A stretch of DNA of 64,000 bases from Spiroplasma endosymbiont of Lasioglossum villosulum (GTDB taxonomy: Bacteria > Bacillota_I > Bacilli_A > Mycoplasmatales > VBWQ01), in NCBI RefSeq assembly GCF_964020195.1, contig NZ_OZ026539.1:62001-126000 (forward strand), given 5' to 3'. How positions within the stretch are numbered: position 1 is the stretch's first letter; the number at the start of each line of letters is the position of its first letter. Shown piece by piece: positions 55,582-64,000 of this stretch. Made by a program: the position numbers and the translations under genes. Below the pieces are notes generated by a model. The model saw only the letters and a list, made by a program, of their open reading frames with translations, had not been told where the DNA came from and made no database searches.

Positions 55582-56469
55582 TTATATTAATTTTAAAAAT
55601 TCTAAAATTCGATTTAATTCTTTGTGATTACTATAATTGATGATTAGTTGTTTTTTATTGATTTTTACTTTAGTATCTAAAGTTCTTGATAAAGTATTTT
55701 CTAATGCTACTAAATGAAGATCTGACTTTTTATTAACATTTTGTTTTTGATTTAAACTTAATTGTTGCATATTAATAACATCTTCAACCTTACGAACACT
55801 TCATTGTTCACTATATGCCCTTTTAGCAATAGTTACCATTAAATTAAGATTAGTACCTAAACTTAATAATGGTTTAACATGACCCATTGTTAATTCATTG
55901 CGTTGAAGCATTTGTAAAATCTCTACTGGCAATTGCAAAATTCGTAAAGTATTAGCAATGTGACTACGTGATTTATTAACTTTTTGTGAGAGTTGTTCTT
56001 GAGTTCATTTCATTTTACTAATTAAAGTTTGATATGCCTGTGCTTCTTCAAAAGCATTCAAATCAACACGTTGAATATTTTCAATCAAAGCAAATTCCAT
56101 TAATTGTTGATCTGTTACTTCAATAGTTACTGCAGAGATCTCTGTTAAACCTGCTAATTTTGCAGCTTTAGTTCTACGTTCACCAGCAACTAATTGAAAA
56201 ACACCATCTGTTATCGTTTTTTTAACAATAATTGGTTGAATTAAACCATGAATTTTAATTGAATCACTTAGTTCTTTAATTTCTTGTTCATTAAATACTA
56301 CACGTGGTTGATATGGATTAGGAATAATTTTAGCAAGAGAAATAGTTTGTGAAAAAGTTTTAGCAATTTCTGGTGAACTTTCAATGTTAGTTATCAAATC
56401 ATTTAAACCTTCACCAAAAATTGATGCTAAACCTTTAGCAGAAATACGATTTTTTTTATCATTAGACAT
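55582..56469 (-). CDS. parB: Chromosome-partitioning protein ParB
   Basis: 295 residues, DNA-binding CTPase that loads on parS sites. ISLAKIIPNPYQPRVVFNEQ begins the ParB/Srx domain, LVAGERRTKAAKLAGL is the GERRxRA nucleotide-binding box, IENIQRVDLNAFEEAQAY follows, and the helix-turn-helix contains LSQKVNKSRSHIANTLRIL. The C-terminal dimerisation part ends RILEFLKLI. Its ATG overlaps the parA stop by eight bases, a normal coupled pair. Confidence 0.95.
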
Positions 56470-57226
56470 TATTTAACACCTCGTTCACTAAACTTTGATA
56501 AGCAATAGCACCACTGCAACGTGGCCGATAACTAAAAATATTTTTACCATGACTTGGTGCTTCACTTAGGGTTACATTTCTTGGAATATAATTTTTATAA
56601 ACTTTTTCTCTAAAATTTTTTTGAATTTCTTTGATAACTTCAACAGAAGAAGTTGTTCTAATATTAACCATAGTTAATAAAATGCCTTCAATTTCTAAAT
56701 TGGGATTAAATAATTGTTGTACTAAACGAATAGTAGATAATAATTGTACCAAACCACCTAATGCATAAAACTCAGCTTGTAACGGAATAATAACTGAATT
56801 AGCTGAAGCTAAAGCATTACGATTAACTAATCCTAAACTAGGCGGACAGTCAATAATAATAAAATCATATACTTCCTTTACGGGTTCTAATTTTTCTAAT
56901 AAAATATTTCTTTTATTACGAGATTGCTCTAATAAAAATATTTCGGCTCCCGCCAAAGAAATGGTTGATGGTAATAAATCTACTCCTTGACAAACTTCAG
57001 TTTTAATGACTTTTTCCAATGGAACATCATGTACTAAAACATCATATATATCTTGTTCAACTTTATCAGCAGCAAAACCCATTGAAATAGTAGCACTACC
57101 TTGTGGATCCAAATCAATAAGTAACACTTTTTTATTTTTTATACCTAAACCTGCAGCAAGATTAGTAGCAGTAGTTGTTTTTCCAACTCCACCTTTTTGA
57201 TTAGCAATTGCAATAATTTTGCCCAT
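56462..57226 (-). CDS. parA: Chromosome-partitioning ATPase ParA (Soj)
   Basis: 254 residues. Deviant Walker A KGGVGKTTTATNLA, the LIDLDPQG motif, and DFIIIDCPPSLG Walker B. Length is that of the small chromosomal Soj type without an N-terminal DNA-binding extension. With ParB it moves the origin region. RBS AGAAAGGTAATT precedes the start. Confidence 0.96.
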   Translation of the reverse strand: MGKIIAIANQKGGVGKTTTATNLAAGLGIKNKKVLLIDLDPQGSATISMGFAADKVEQDIYDVLVHDVPLEKVIKTEVCQGVDLLPSTISLAGAEIFLLEQSRNKRNILLEKLEPVKEVYDFIIIDCPPSLGLVNRNALASANSVIIPLQAEFYALGGLVQLLSTIRLVQQLFNPNLEIEGILLTMVNIRTTSSVEVIKEIQKNFREKVYKNYIPRNVTLSEAPSHGKNIFSYRPRCSGAIAYQSLVNEVLNNV

Positions 57227-57304
57227 AATAATTACCTTTCTAAATTAATAGACTAATATTTTATCCTACTAATTAAGTTTAACACTAATTTTAATTAATA
57301 TTAT

Positions 57305-58000
57305 TTACAAAGGTTTACTTTTAATTTGTTGATAAGGTCTTGGATATTTTAAAGCACATAATTTATATTTTTGAAAATGAAGGATTGTTCTTTGACCATA
57401 GTTGTTTGGCAATTGAATAGTAAATTGATTAATTAACTTTGCACCCATTGTGTTAATACTATTTTGTGCCAACGCAAGTTCTTCTTCAACTTTAAGACCC
57501 TTATAAGCAATAAATAATCCTTCAACTTTTACTAATCCTAAACATAATTCACTTAAAATATTTAGCGGTGCTAATGCTCTTGCTGTTACAATATCAAATG
57601 TTTCACGATATTGATGAGCAAATGCTTCTGCTCTTTGATTAATTATATAAACGTTTTCTAAGTTTAATTCAGTAATTACTGTTTTTAGAAATTGACATTT
57701 CTTTGTATTTGATTCAATAATGGTTAATTGTAATTTGGGAAAACAAATTTTTAAAATTATTCCTGGTATACCAGCACCACTACCAACATCACAAATATTT
57801 TGATCATCCAAAGTGATGTTATTACTAATTAAAAGAGCATCATAGAAATGTTTATAATAAACTTCTACTTCTTCAATAATTGTTGTTAAGTTATATTTTT
57901 TATTTTCAGCAATTAAAATTTTATAATACCGACTTAATTGTTGTTCCATTATTGGTGTTAAAGTTAAATTAGTTAAACCTATAGTTCAATCTTTATTCAT
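57305..58000 (-). CDS. rsmG: 16S rRNA (guanine-N7) methyltransferase RsmG
   Basis: 231 residues. The SAM site is ICDVGSGAGIPGIILKI, and NKKYNLTTI near the N-terminus and ARALAPLNILSEL are family marks. Methylates G527 of 16S rRNA. Start taken at 58000 (TAGGAGTAAGCAATG), adding 17 residues to the shorter frame. The order rsmG-parA-parB on one strand is the classical near-origin arrangement. Confidence 0.92.
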
Positions 58001-58355
58001 TGCTTACTCCTAAATCAATCTTTTAATAAAATACTTTATTTATAGTCTACTTTAAATATAATGCTTTAAATAATTAAATATAATTTAATTATAATATTTT
58101 TTTAGTATATACTTGAAATTTTATCACATAACTACTATCCTTCAAAATTTAATGTTATTTTTAATTAATTATTAATTAAATAATTTAAAATGCTTAAAAT
58201 ATCATTTTCGTTATATTTTCTTTAAACTCAAATATAATTAACACATATAATAAGAATTATTAAACAAATTATAAAAGTTTTTTAACTCATTGCTTAATTT
58301 AAAGTAAATAAGTTTTTATGTTTTAATTGATACCATTGAAAGGAAAAATAAAAAA
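58001..58355. other. Divergent intergenic region
   Basis: Very AT-rich, with nothing recognisable beyond presumed promoters for rsmG and the TxEQI-repeat gene. No clear DnaA-box cluster was seen. Confidence 0.5.
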
Positions 58356-59951
58356 ATGAAAATTTTACTTAATTTTTCAAAGGAACTAACAAAATCTATT
58401 AATAATAGTTAATTAAACACTATTATAGAAATTAATAATTGAACAAATCCTATCCAAGAACATAAAAACAAATTTGAAGAAATATATCAAAATTTTCTAA
58501 AATCACAAGAATTATCAAAGGTTTTATTTAATAAATCAATAAATACATATAAACCACACTTCACAAAAATGCAAATACAAGCACTCACAAGCGAACAAAT
58601 ACCACACTTCACAAAAGAACAAATACCAAGTTTTACAACAAAACAAATAAAAAATTTTACATGAAAACAACCATTTACAGCAGAGCAAATACCACACTTC
58701 ACAAAAATGCAAATAGCAGCAATACCACCAATTCAAATTTCATGATTTCATGATGATCAAATCCAAGCACTCACAATAAAACAAATACCAGTATTAACAT
58801 CACAATAAATTAAATGATTTTACTATGAACAAATCCAAGTTTTTACAAAAGAACAAATTCAATCATTTACAATAGAACAAATATCAAAATTTACAATAGA
58901 ACAAATACAAGCACTCACAAAAGAACAAATATCAAAATTTACAATAGAACAAATACAAGCACTCACAAAAGAACAAATACCCGCATTCACAACACATCAA
59001 ATTAAAGCAATGACTGAATGACAAATTAGTTTATTTACAAAAAAACAAATACCCTGATTTACAGCAGAACAAATAGCAGCGTTTCCAAATTTAGGAATAC
59101 CGGCATTCACAATAGAACAAATACAAGCACTAACACAAGAACAAATACAATCATTTGCACCAGAACAAATACCAAAATTTGAACCAGAACAAATAGAAAA
59201 ATTTACAAGCGAACAAATAGCAGCATTTTTATCTGAATAAATAGCAACATTCACAATCGAACAAATTACTTGATTCACCATTGAACAAATAGAAGCACTA
59301 ACAATTCAACAAATACCACACTTCACAAAAATGCAAATACAATCATTTACCAAAAAACAAATACAAGTTTTTACAGAAAAACAAATTCAATCCTTTACCA
59401 AAGAACAAATACCAGCATTTACAATTGAACAAATACCATATTTCACAACATAACAAATCTCAGCACTAATTATTTCAAAAAAAATATATGCACTTACAAT
59501 TGAACAAATACAAGCACTCACAATTGAACAAATACAAGCACTAACATCAGAACAAATAGAAGGATTGACAAGAGAACAAATTAGTTGACTTACAAATCAA
59601 CAAATAGAAGCACTCACAAAAGAACAAATACCCGCATTAAGTCCAAGAAAAATGGGAGCATTAAGTCTAGAAAAAAGAAAAATATTAAAATTATTAATTA
59701 ATAAATACCAAAATCAAGAACAAAAAAGCAAATCTAAAAAAGATTTAACAAAAAAAATTTACCAACAAGAAGCAGAAAAAAAAGAAAGTATTAGCAGTAC
59801 AAATCAAGAATATAAAGAATCTATATTATTAGAAAATATAAAACCATTAAATTCACACATTAAATGATCAAAATCTTTGCATGAAGAAATAACAAAATAT
59901 GAAAACCAAGATCTTAATATAACAACTAATCAATTTATTAATAAATACTAG
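58356..59951 (+). pseudogene. TxEQI decapeptide-repeat protein with four in-frame TAA codons
   Basis: A single reading frame of 532 codons (MKILLNFSKELTKS to NQFINKY) behind GAAAGGAAAA. From about 58552 to 59650 it is built of roughly 10-residue repeats of the form ALTxEQIxxF (for example ALTKEQIPAF), followed by a charged non-repeat tail (LEKRKILKLLINKYQNQEQ). TAA codons occur in frame at 58410, 58806, 59238 and 59451. Three lie at Gln or Glu positions of the repeat (CAA to TAA, or GAA to TAA). There is no frameshift anywhere. Confidence 0.75.
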
Positions 59952-60033
59952 TATTTAACAATCTTTCTTTTTTAAAAATTATTATACAAATTATAAAAAA
60001 TATTTTCTTAAAAAATAAATGTTTTAATCTAAT

Positions 60034-60237
60034 TTACATTACTATACACTTATTTTTTTTAGATTTAAAACTTATTTCTTCATCATCATTAATTTTTTGA
60101 TAGTTAATATTAGAAATTTTATTAATTATTTTCTTCTCATTATTTTTAAATGTTTTTATTTTTTTAATATTTTTTTCTAAACTCTCATTGTTCTGTTCAG
60201 CCAATTTCTCAAAACTGTCATTTAAGTTTTTTACCAT
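60034..60237 (-). CDS. Small charged coiled-coil protein
   Basis: 67 residues, MVKNLNDSFEKLAEQNNES, helical with heptads, ending KKNKCIVM; the Cys four residues from the end resembles a prenylation box only by chance, as bacteria lack that system. RBS AAAAAGGGGAAA. Unknown function. Confidence 0.55.
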   Translation of the reverse strand: MVKNLNDSFEKLAEQNNESLEKNIKKIKTFKNNEKKIINKISNINYQKINDDEEISFKSKKNKCIVM

Positions 60238-60378
60238 AATTTAAATTTCCCCTTTTTTCATTGTTTAATAAATTTATTATACACAATAAAAATAAAAACT
60301 TAATTTATTAAAAAACATTTAAAACATTTATATTTATTAAACTTGATAAAGGTTTTAAAATATTGCTAGCATATAATT

Positions 60379-61293
60379 TTATTGTCATTTTCTACCTGCT
60401 TTAACATAAGGTTGCGCTCAACTTTTTACCAATTCTGTATTAGGACGAAAAATCATTAATGATACTAATGCTATTAAATATGGAAACATACCTCATAATC
60501 AACTTGGAATATTATTACTAATAACTATAAATGTTTGTGAAGCATTTATATACTGATATAAAAAAGAAAAAATAAAACAAATAATAGAAGTTAAAAAAAA
60601 TCTACTGTGTGCCATCATTCATAAAGCAATTGCCAAAAAACCAATACCAGCAAAATTATTACTATAAATAAAAGTACTTGGAAGTACATAAACAAATAAA
60701 GCACCTGAAAAACAAGCTAAAGAACTAGAAAATAGCGAAATATAAAATCGAGAACGACGAACATGAATATAATTTAAAGCTACTGCGGTTGGATTCTCAC
60801 TAATTCCTCTAATGTATAATCCAAGCTTAGTCAAAAATAAAATAGCTGCAAAAATATAAATTGCTAAAAAGGTTACCAAAATTGCAATTCAAGAAAATTG
60901 ATAAATATAAATACTTGCTAATGAATAATTTATTTCTCCAGTAAATGTTAATGGTAAAATTACTGCTAATCCATAACCAAAGTAATTAATAACCATTGAT
61001 ACTAAAAATTGATTAGTTCTAAACAATAAGGTTGCTAAACTATGAATTAAGCCAAATACAATTCCAATGATAATAGTGATAAAAAATGCCAAAATTGCAA
61101 CTCCAACACCCAAATTATTTTTTAATTGTGAAACAATTATACAATATGTGGCAGCACCAGTACACATAATACCATCAAAACCAAAATTAACAATTCCTGC
61201 TCTAGTATTTAAAATTCCACCTGTACATAACAACAATAATGGACAAGCAAATAATAATGTATTAACTAAAATTGTTGAAAATGAGAGTAACAT
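60379..61293 (-). CDS. ABC transporter permease (nucleoside/simple sugar type), second
   Basis: 304 residues with about eight membrane spans. The N-terminus FACPLLLLCTGGILNTRAGIVNFG contains the family-typical A.G...R.G..N.G motif, and GLYIRGISENPTAVALNYIHV is the cytoplasmic loop that docks on the ATPase. Third gene of the operon; the gap to the preceding gene is 92 bases. Substrate likely nucleosides, by similarity of layout to BmpA/NupNOPQ systems. Confidence 0.88.
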
Positions 61294-61385
61294 AATTATT
61301 TTTTTATCCTTTTCCTTTTAAATATTTTATTTTTTTTAAAAATTTTTGAAGATTTTGATTCAACATTAACAATTTTAACATTTTG

Positions 61386-62498
61386 TTATTCATCCTTAAT
61401 TAATTCTTTTTTTCATATTAACTTCTTTTTTAGTCTTATTAAATATTCTTTAATAGCAATAGAATGAGTTAAGTAATGCCAAATAAAAGAATAAATACCA
61501 ATAATGTAAATGGTTATTGATAATACTATTATTGCAATTTCTAGATTTTTCAAATACATAAAAGCATTATTTTCAATAGGACTAATAAATAAACTCATAA
61601 AAAATGATGAAAATAAAATAACTCCTGGCGTATATCCTGCTAAAGCAGCTACTACTATCCCATAAAATCCTTCTTGAATTGGAGCAGAAAGCGAAGGTAA
61701 ATTATTATTAACTCCTAAAAAATAAAGATAACCAGCAATTCCTGCTATCGCTCCTGAAATTGGTAAAATTATTAAACCCTGATATTGGGGATTTAATCTG
61801 GCATATTTTGCAGCAACGGGGTTTTTAGCAATTGCATTTAATTTAAAACCAAGAGTGCGATTATTAAAAATAATAATTGCGATTAATAAGGCAATAATAG
61901 CAATAATAATACCAGCAGAAAATAAATTACTAATGCTAAAAGGTCCACTAATTAATGAAAATCTAAGATTAGTAATTTGTGTTGGAATTTTTAAGTTATG
62001 ATAAACATTACTGGCTATTAAACCTTTATATCCTTCTCAAGCAATAAAATTAAATAAAATAGTGCTAATAATTTCATGAATTTTAAAATAAGTTTTTAAA
62101 ATTGCAATAATTAAACCAGCTAAAGCACCAATTAAAACTGCAATTAATAAAAGAAAAGGAGTAATTCATTGACTATAACCACCACTTTTAAAAATAGCTA
62201 CTGCCAATACATATGTTATCATAGCACTAAATAACATTTGACCACTAACTCCAAAGTTATAAATACGATACTTAAAAGTAATAGCTACTGCTAATCCTGT
62301 TAATATTAATACACTATATGTTTCAATTAAATTACTAAAACTTACTAAATTAGTTAAAGGATTAATAAAAATAGTTTTCCAAAATGATAATGGATTAACT
62401 TGTAAACATAACATTAATAAACTAACAAAAAATAGAGTTATTAGTAATAATAATGCACCCACTAATCAAAAATTTCATTTTTTAATATTTTCCAACAT
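61386..62498 (-). CDS. ABC transporter permease (nucleoside/simple sugar type), first
   Basis: 370 residues, starting MLENIKKWNFWLVGALL three bases after the ATPase stop, so translation is coupled. Conserved parts: YRIYNFGVSGQMLFSAM near residue 95 and LGFKLNAIAKNPVAAKYARLN in the docking loop. Has a longer N-terminal periplasmic part than its partner, as usual for the larger permease of this family. The RBS lies inside the end of the ATPase gene. Confidence 0.88.
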
Positions 62499-62501
62499 CT
62501 T

Positions 62502-64000
62502 TTAACCCAACCTTGACCTAATATTTTCCATTTTTTTATTAATTCAACTAGTAATTTTGACAAATGGTCTTTTCAAATAATTAATTGTTCTAATTATTTT
62601 TTTCTTTTTCAAACTTCACTTTGTTTGTGGCAATTGATACATTTTATCAGTTTTAACAATTATTTCATTTGTAATAGGATAATCATTCCATAGTGCTGGA
62701 TTGTTCATTATTTCAACTTTAACATTTTTATTTTCCAATTTACAAACAAATTGTTTGTGATAAATAACTGCTACTCGTTGACACAATAATTGTAATAAGT
62801 ACGGATCAGTATCAATAATTAAAATACTTGAACCACTTTCGGGTAACTCTATTATCTTTTTAATAATTAATAACGAAGAATTTTCATCTAAATCAGAAAA
62901 TGGATTAGATAAAATTAATAATTGTGGTTGCTCTTCAATACTTCTTGCTAATACAAATTTCTGCATTTCTCCTTTTGATAATTTATTAATTTTAATAAAA
63001 ATATTATTATCGTTAAATATTTGATATTTTTTAATAATTTCTCGTACCTTTTTATTAACAACGGCTGTTTTGACAACTCCGGATTTAGTTACATATTTTT
63101 CTTTATTATAATTTCAAAAGGTAAAATTTTCAAATAAAGTGGCATCAGGAATTATAGCAGTATTACTATAATGTCCAGATATTCAATCAATTCCTAAATT
63201 ACTAATTTCTTGTGGTTTAAAATAAGTTACTTCTTGTTCTTGAAAAAAAATGCGTCCTGTTTGCGTTTTAATCATACGTACTATACTTTCAAGTAAAACC
63301 TCGCTATAAAGGTTTTCATAATCATAAATACCATATATTTCACCAGGGCGAATTGCAAATTCAATTTTATGAAAATTTGAAATATTGGGTTTATTCAAAG
63401 AAAGATTATCAATATAAAGCATTGGTACTGAATTTATCGATTTTGGTTTTTTATAATTAAAAATCTTACCTCAATAATTAGTTGTAAACAATTTAGTATT
63501 TTCTTCTAATTTCATTACTTTTGTTTTACCAATATTTAAGTTTTCAATTCAAGATACTCGGTTAGCAACCATTTTAGCAAATTCTTCATCTCTAGTTGTG
63601 AAAAGGACCGTTATTTCTTCATTACGAAATGTTTTAAAAATCATTCAAAACTCTACTTTTTGACTATCAGATAAACCAACAGTTGGTTCATCTAACAACA
63701 ATATTTTAGGTTCTTTGAATAAAGCACGAAGTAAAGATAATTTTTTTAATTCTTCAATCGCAAGTGTTGATACTCTCTTATTTAAATTAAGCTTAATTTT
63801 ATATTTTTCCATTAAATTATTAATTTTAAATTCAGCTTCTTTTCAATTAGGAAAAATTTTAGCAATAGTTGGTTCATTACCAAGTATAATATTTTGTTTA
63901 ACAGTAAGATTGTCTAAGAAAAAATCATCTTGACCAGCATAAGCCATTCTAAAATAAAGCATTTCACTAGGATCACGAGGAAAATAATATCCTTTTCTTA
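62502..64000 (-). CDS. ABC transporter ATPase with two nucleotide-binding domains, 5' end beyond the window
   Basis: About 500 residues are visible. Domain 1 shows a Q-loop (MAYAGQDDFFLDNLTV), a weak signature (VSTLAIEELKKLSLLRAL) and a good Walker B (KILLLDEPTVGLSD). Domain 2 starts at MLYIDNLSLNKPN; its Walker A is replaced by GEIYGIYDYENLYSEV, without the GxGKS lysine. Its signature is INKLSKGEMQKFVLARS and its Walker B region LLILSNPFSDLD lacks the catalytic acid. Such asymmetric double ATPases energise sugar and nucleoside importers. The substrate-binding lipoprotein would lie outside the window. Confidence 0.9.

Noticed and set aside
55582-58355. Replication origin next to rsmG-parA-parB
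   Set aside because: The gene order suggests oriC could be near, but no cluster of DnaA boxes, dnaA gene or clear parS site was seen in the window.
58487-59281. Cysteine-rich minus-strand repeat proteins
   Set aside because: They are the complement of the TxEQI repeats; the ICS periodicity is the shadow of the EQI codons.

Overview
The window is a piece of a Spiroplasma chromosome. It is very AT-rich, TGA is read as tryptophan throughout (for example inside EF-Tu, ParB, RsmG and every prophage gene), and it carries a microvirus remnant resembling the spiroplasma phage SpV4. Species cannot be told from the sequence alone.

Left chromosomal part (1-17.2 kb): the 3' end of tuf with a perfect 22-bp terminator, a nitroreductase, a DFET-motif nuclease-like protein, a frameshifted unknown gene, an NAD(P)-binding reductase, an aldo/keto reductase, a Ca2+-type P-type ATPase, a spiralin-like lipoprotein, a frameshifted dicarboxylate/cystine-type symporter, a CoA-disulfide-reductase-like flavoprotein, an alpha/beta hydrolase, an HU-like protein and a 707-residue coiled-coil protein.

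Mobile island (about 17.25-54.55 kb): this is the unusual part. (i) 17.25-22.78 kb holds an inverted, truncated tailed-phage-like element with an ISLre2/UPF0236-type transposase, an intact terminase large subunit, a small membrane protein broken in a G7 run, and the 3' nine-tenths of a gene that follows the portal gene in its relatives. (ii) Six 35-bp tandem repeats follow. (iii) Two head-to-tail copies of a related 15,316-bp element come next (22995-38310 and 38314-53629, period 15,319). No difference was noticed between them. Each carries an early module of very small genes (RuvC-like resolvase, OB-fold-like protein, CxxC proteins), then scaffold-like, capsid, large internal, fibre, portal and post-portal genes. 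An opposite-strand small membrane protein and a UPF0236 DDE transposase close the unit. The units have imperfect terminal inverted repeats and TAT at every junction, but no terminase; only a terL-like 3' tail of about nine codons is left where the inverted relative has terL. (iv) The pair sits inside the major capsid gene of a gokushovirus-like microvirus, whose VP1 3' end, small membrane ORF and DNA pilot protein VP2 lie just right of it. One more copy of the 35-bp repeat and a fragment of an HU gene follow. I read this as a transposase-carrying, short-tailed-phage-like element nested in a microvirus remnant.

Right chromosomal part (54.5-64 kb): a repeat-containing acidic protein, a frameshifted small membrane gene, and the minus-strand cluster rsmG-parA-parB, which often lies near oriC. 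A 532-codon TxEQI decapeptide-repeat gene follows, carrying four in-frame TAA codons without any frame change. Last comes a three-gene nucleoside/simple-sugar type ABC transporter operon (double-domain ATPase cut by the window edge, two permeases).

A recurring theme is homopolymer frameshifts (near 3.07, 11.60, 20.78 and 55.39 kb), each fixed by a single base. These may be decay, contingency loci or sequencing error.
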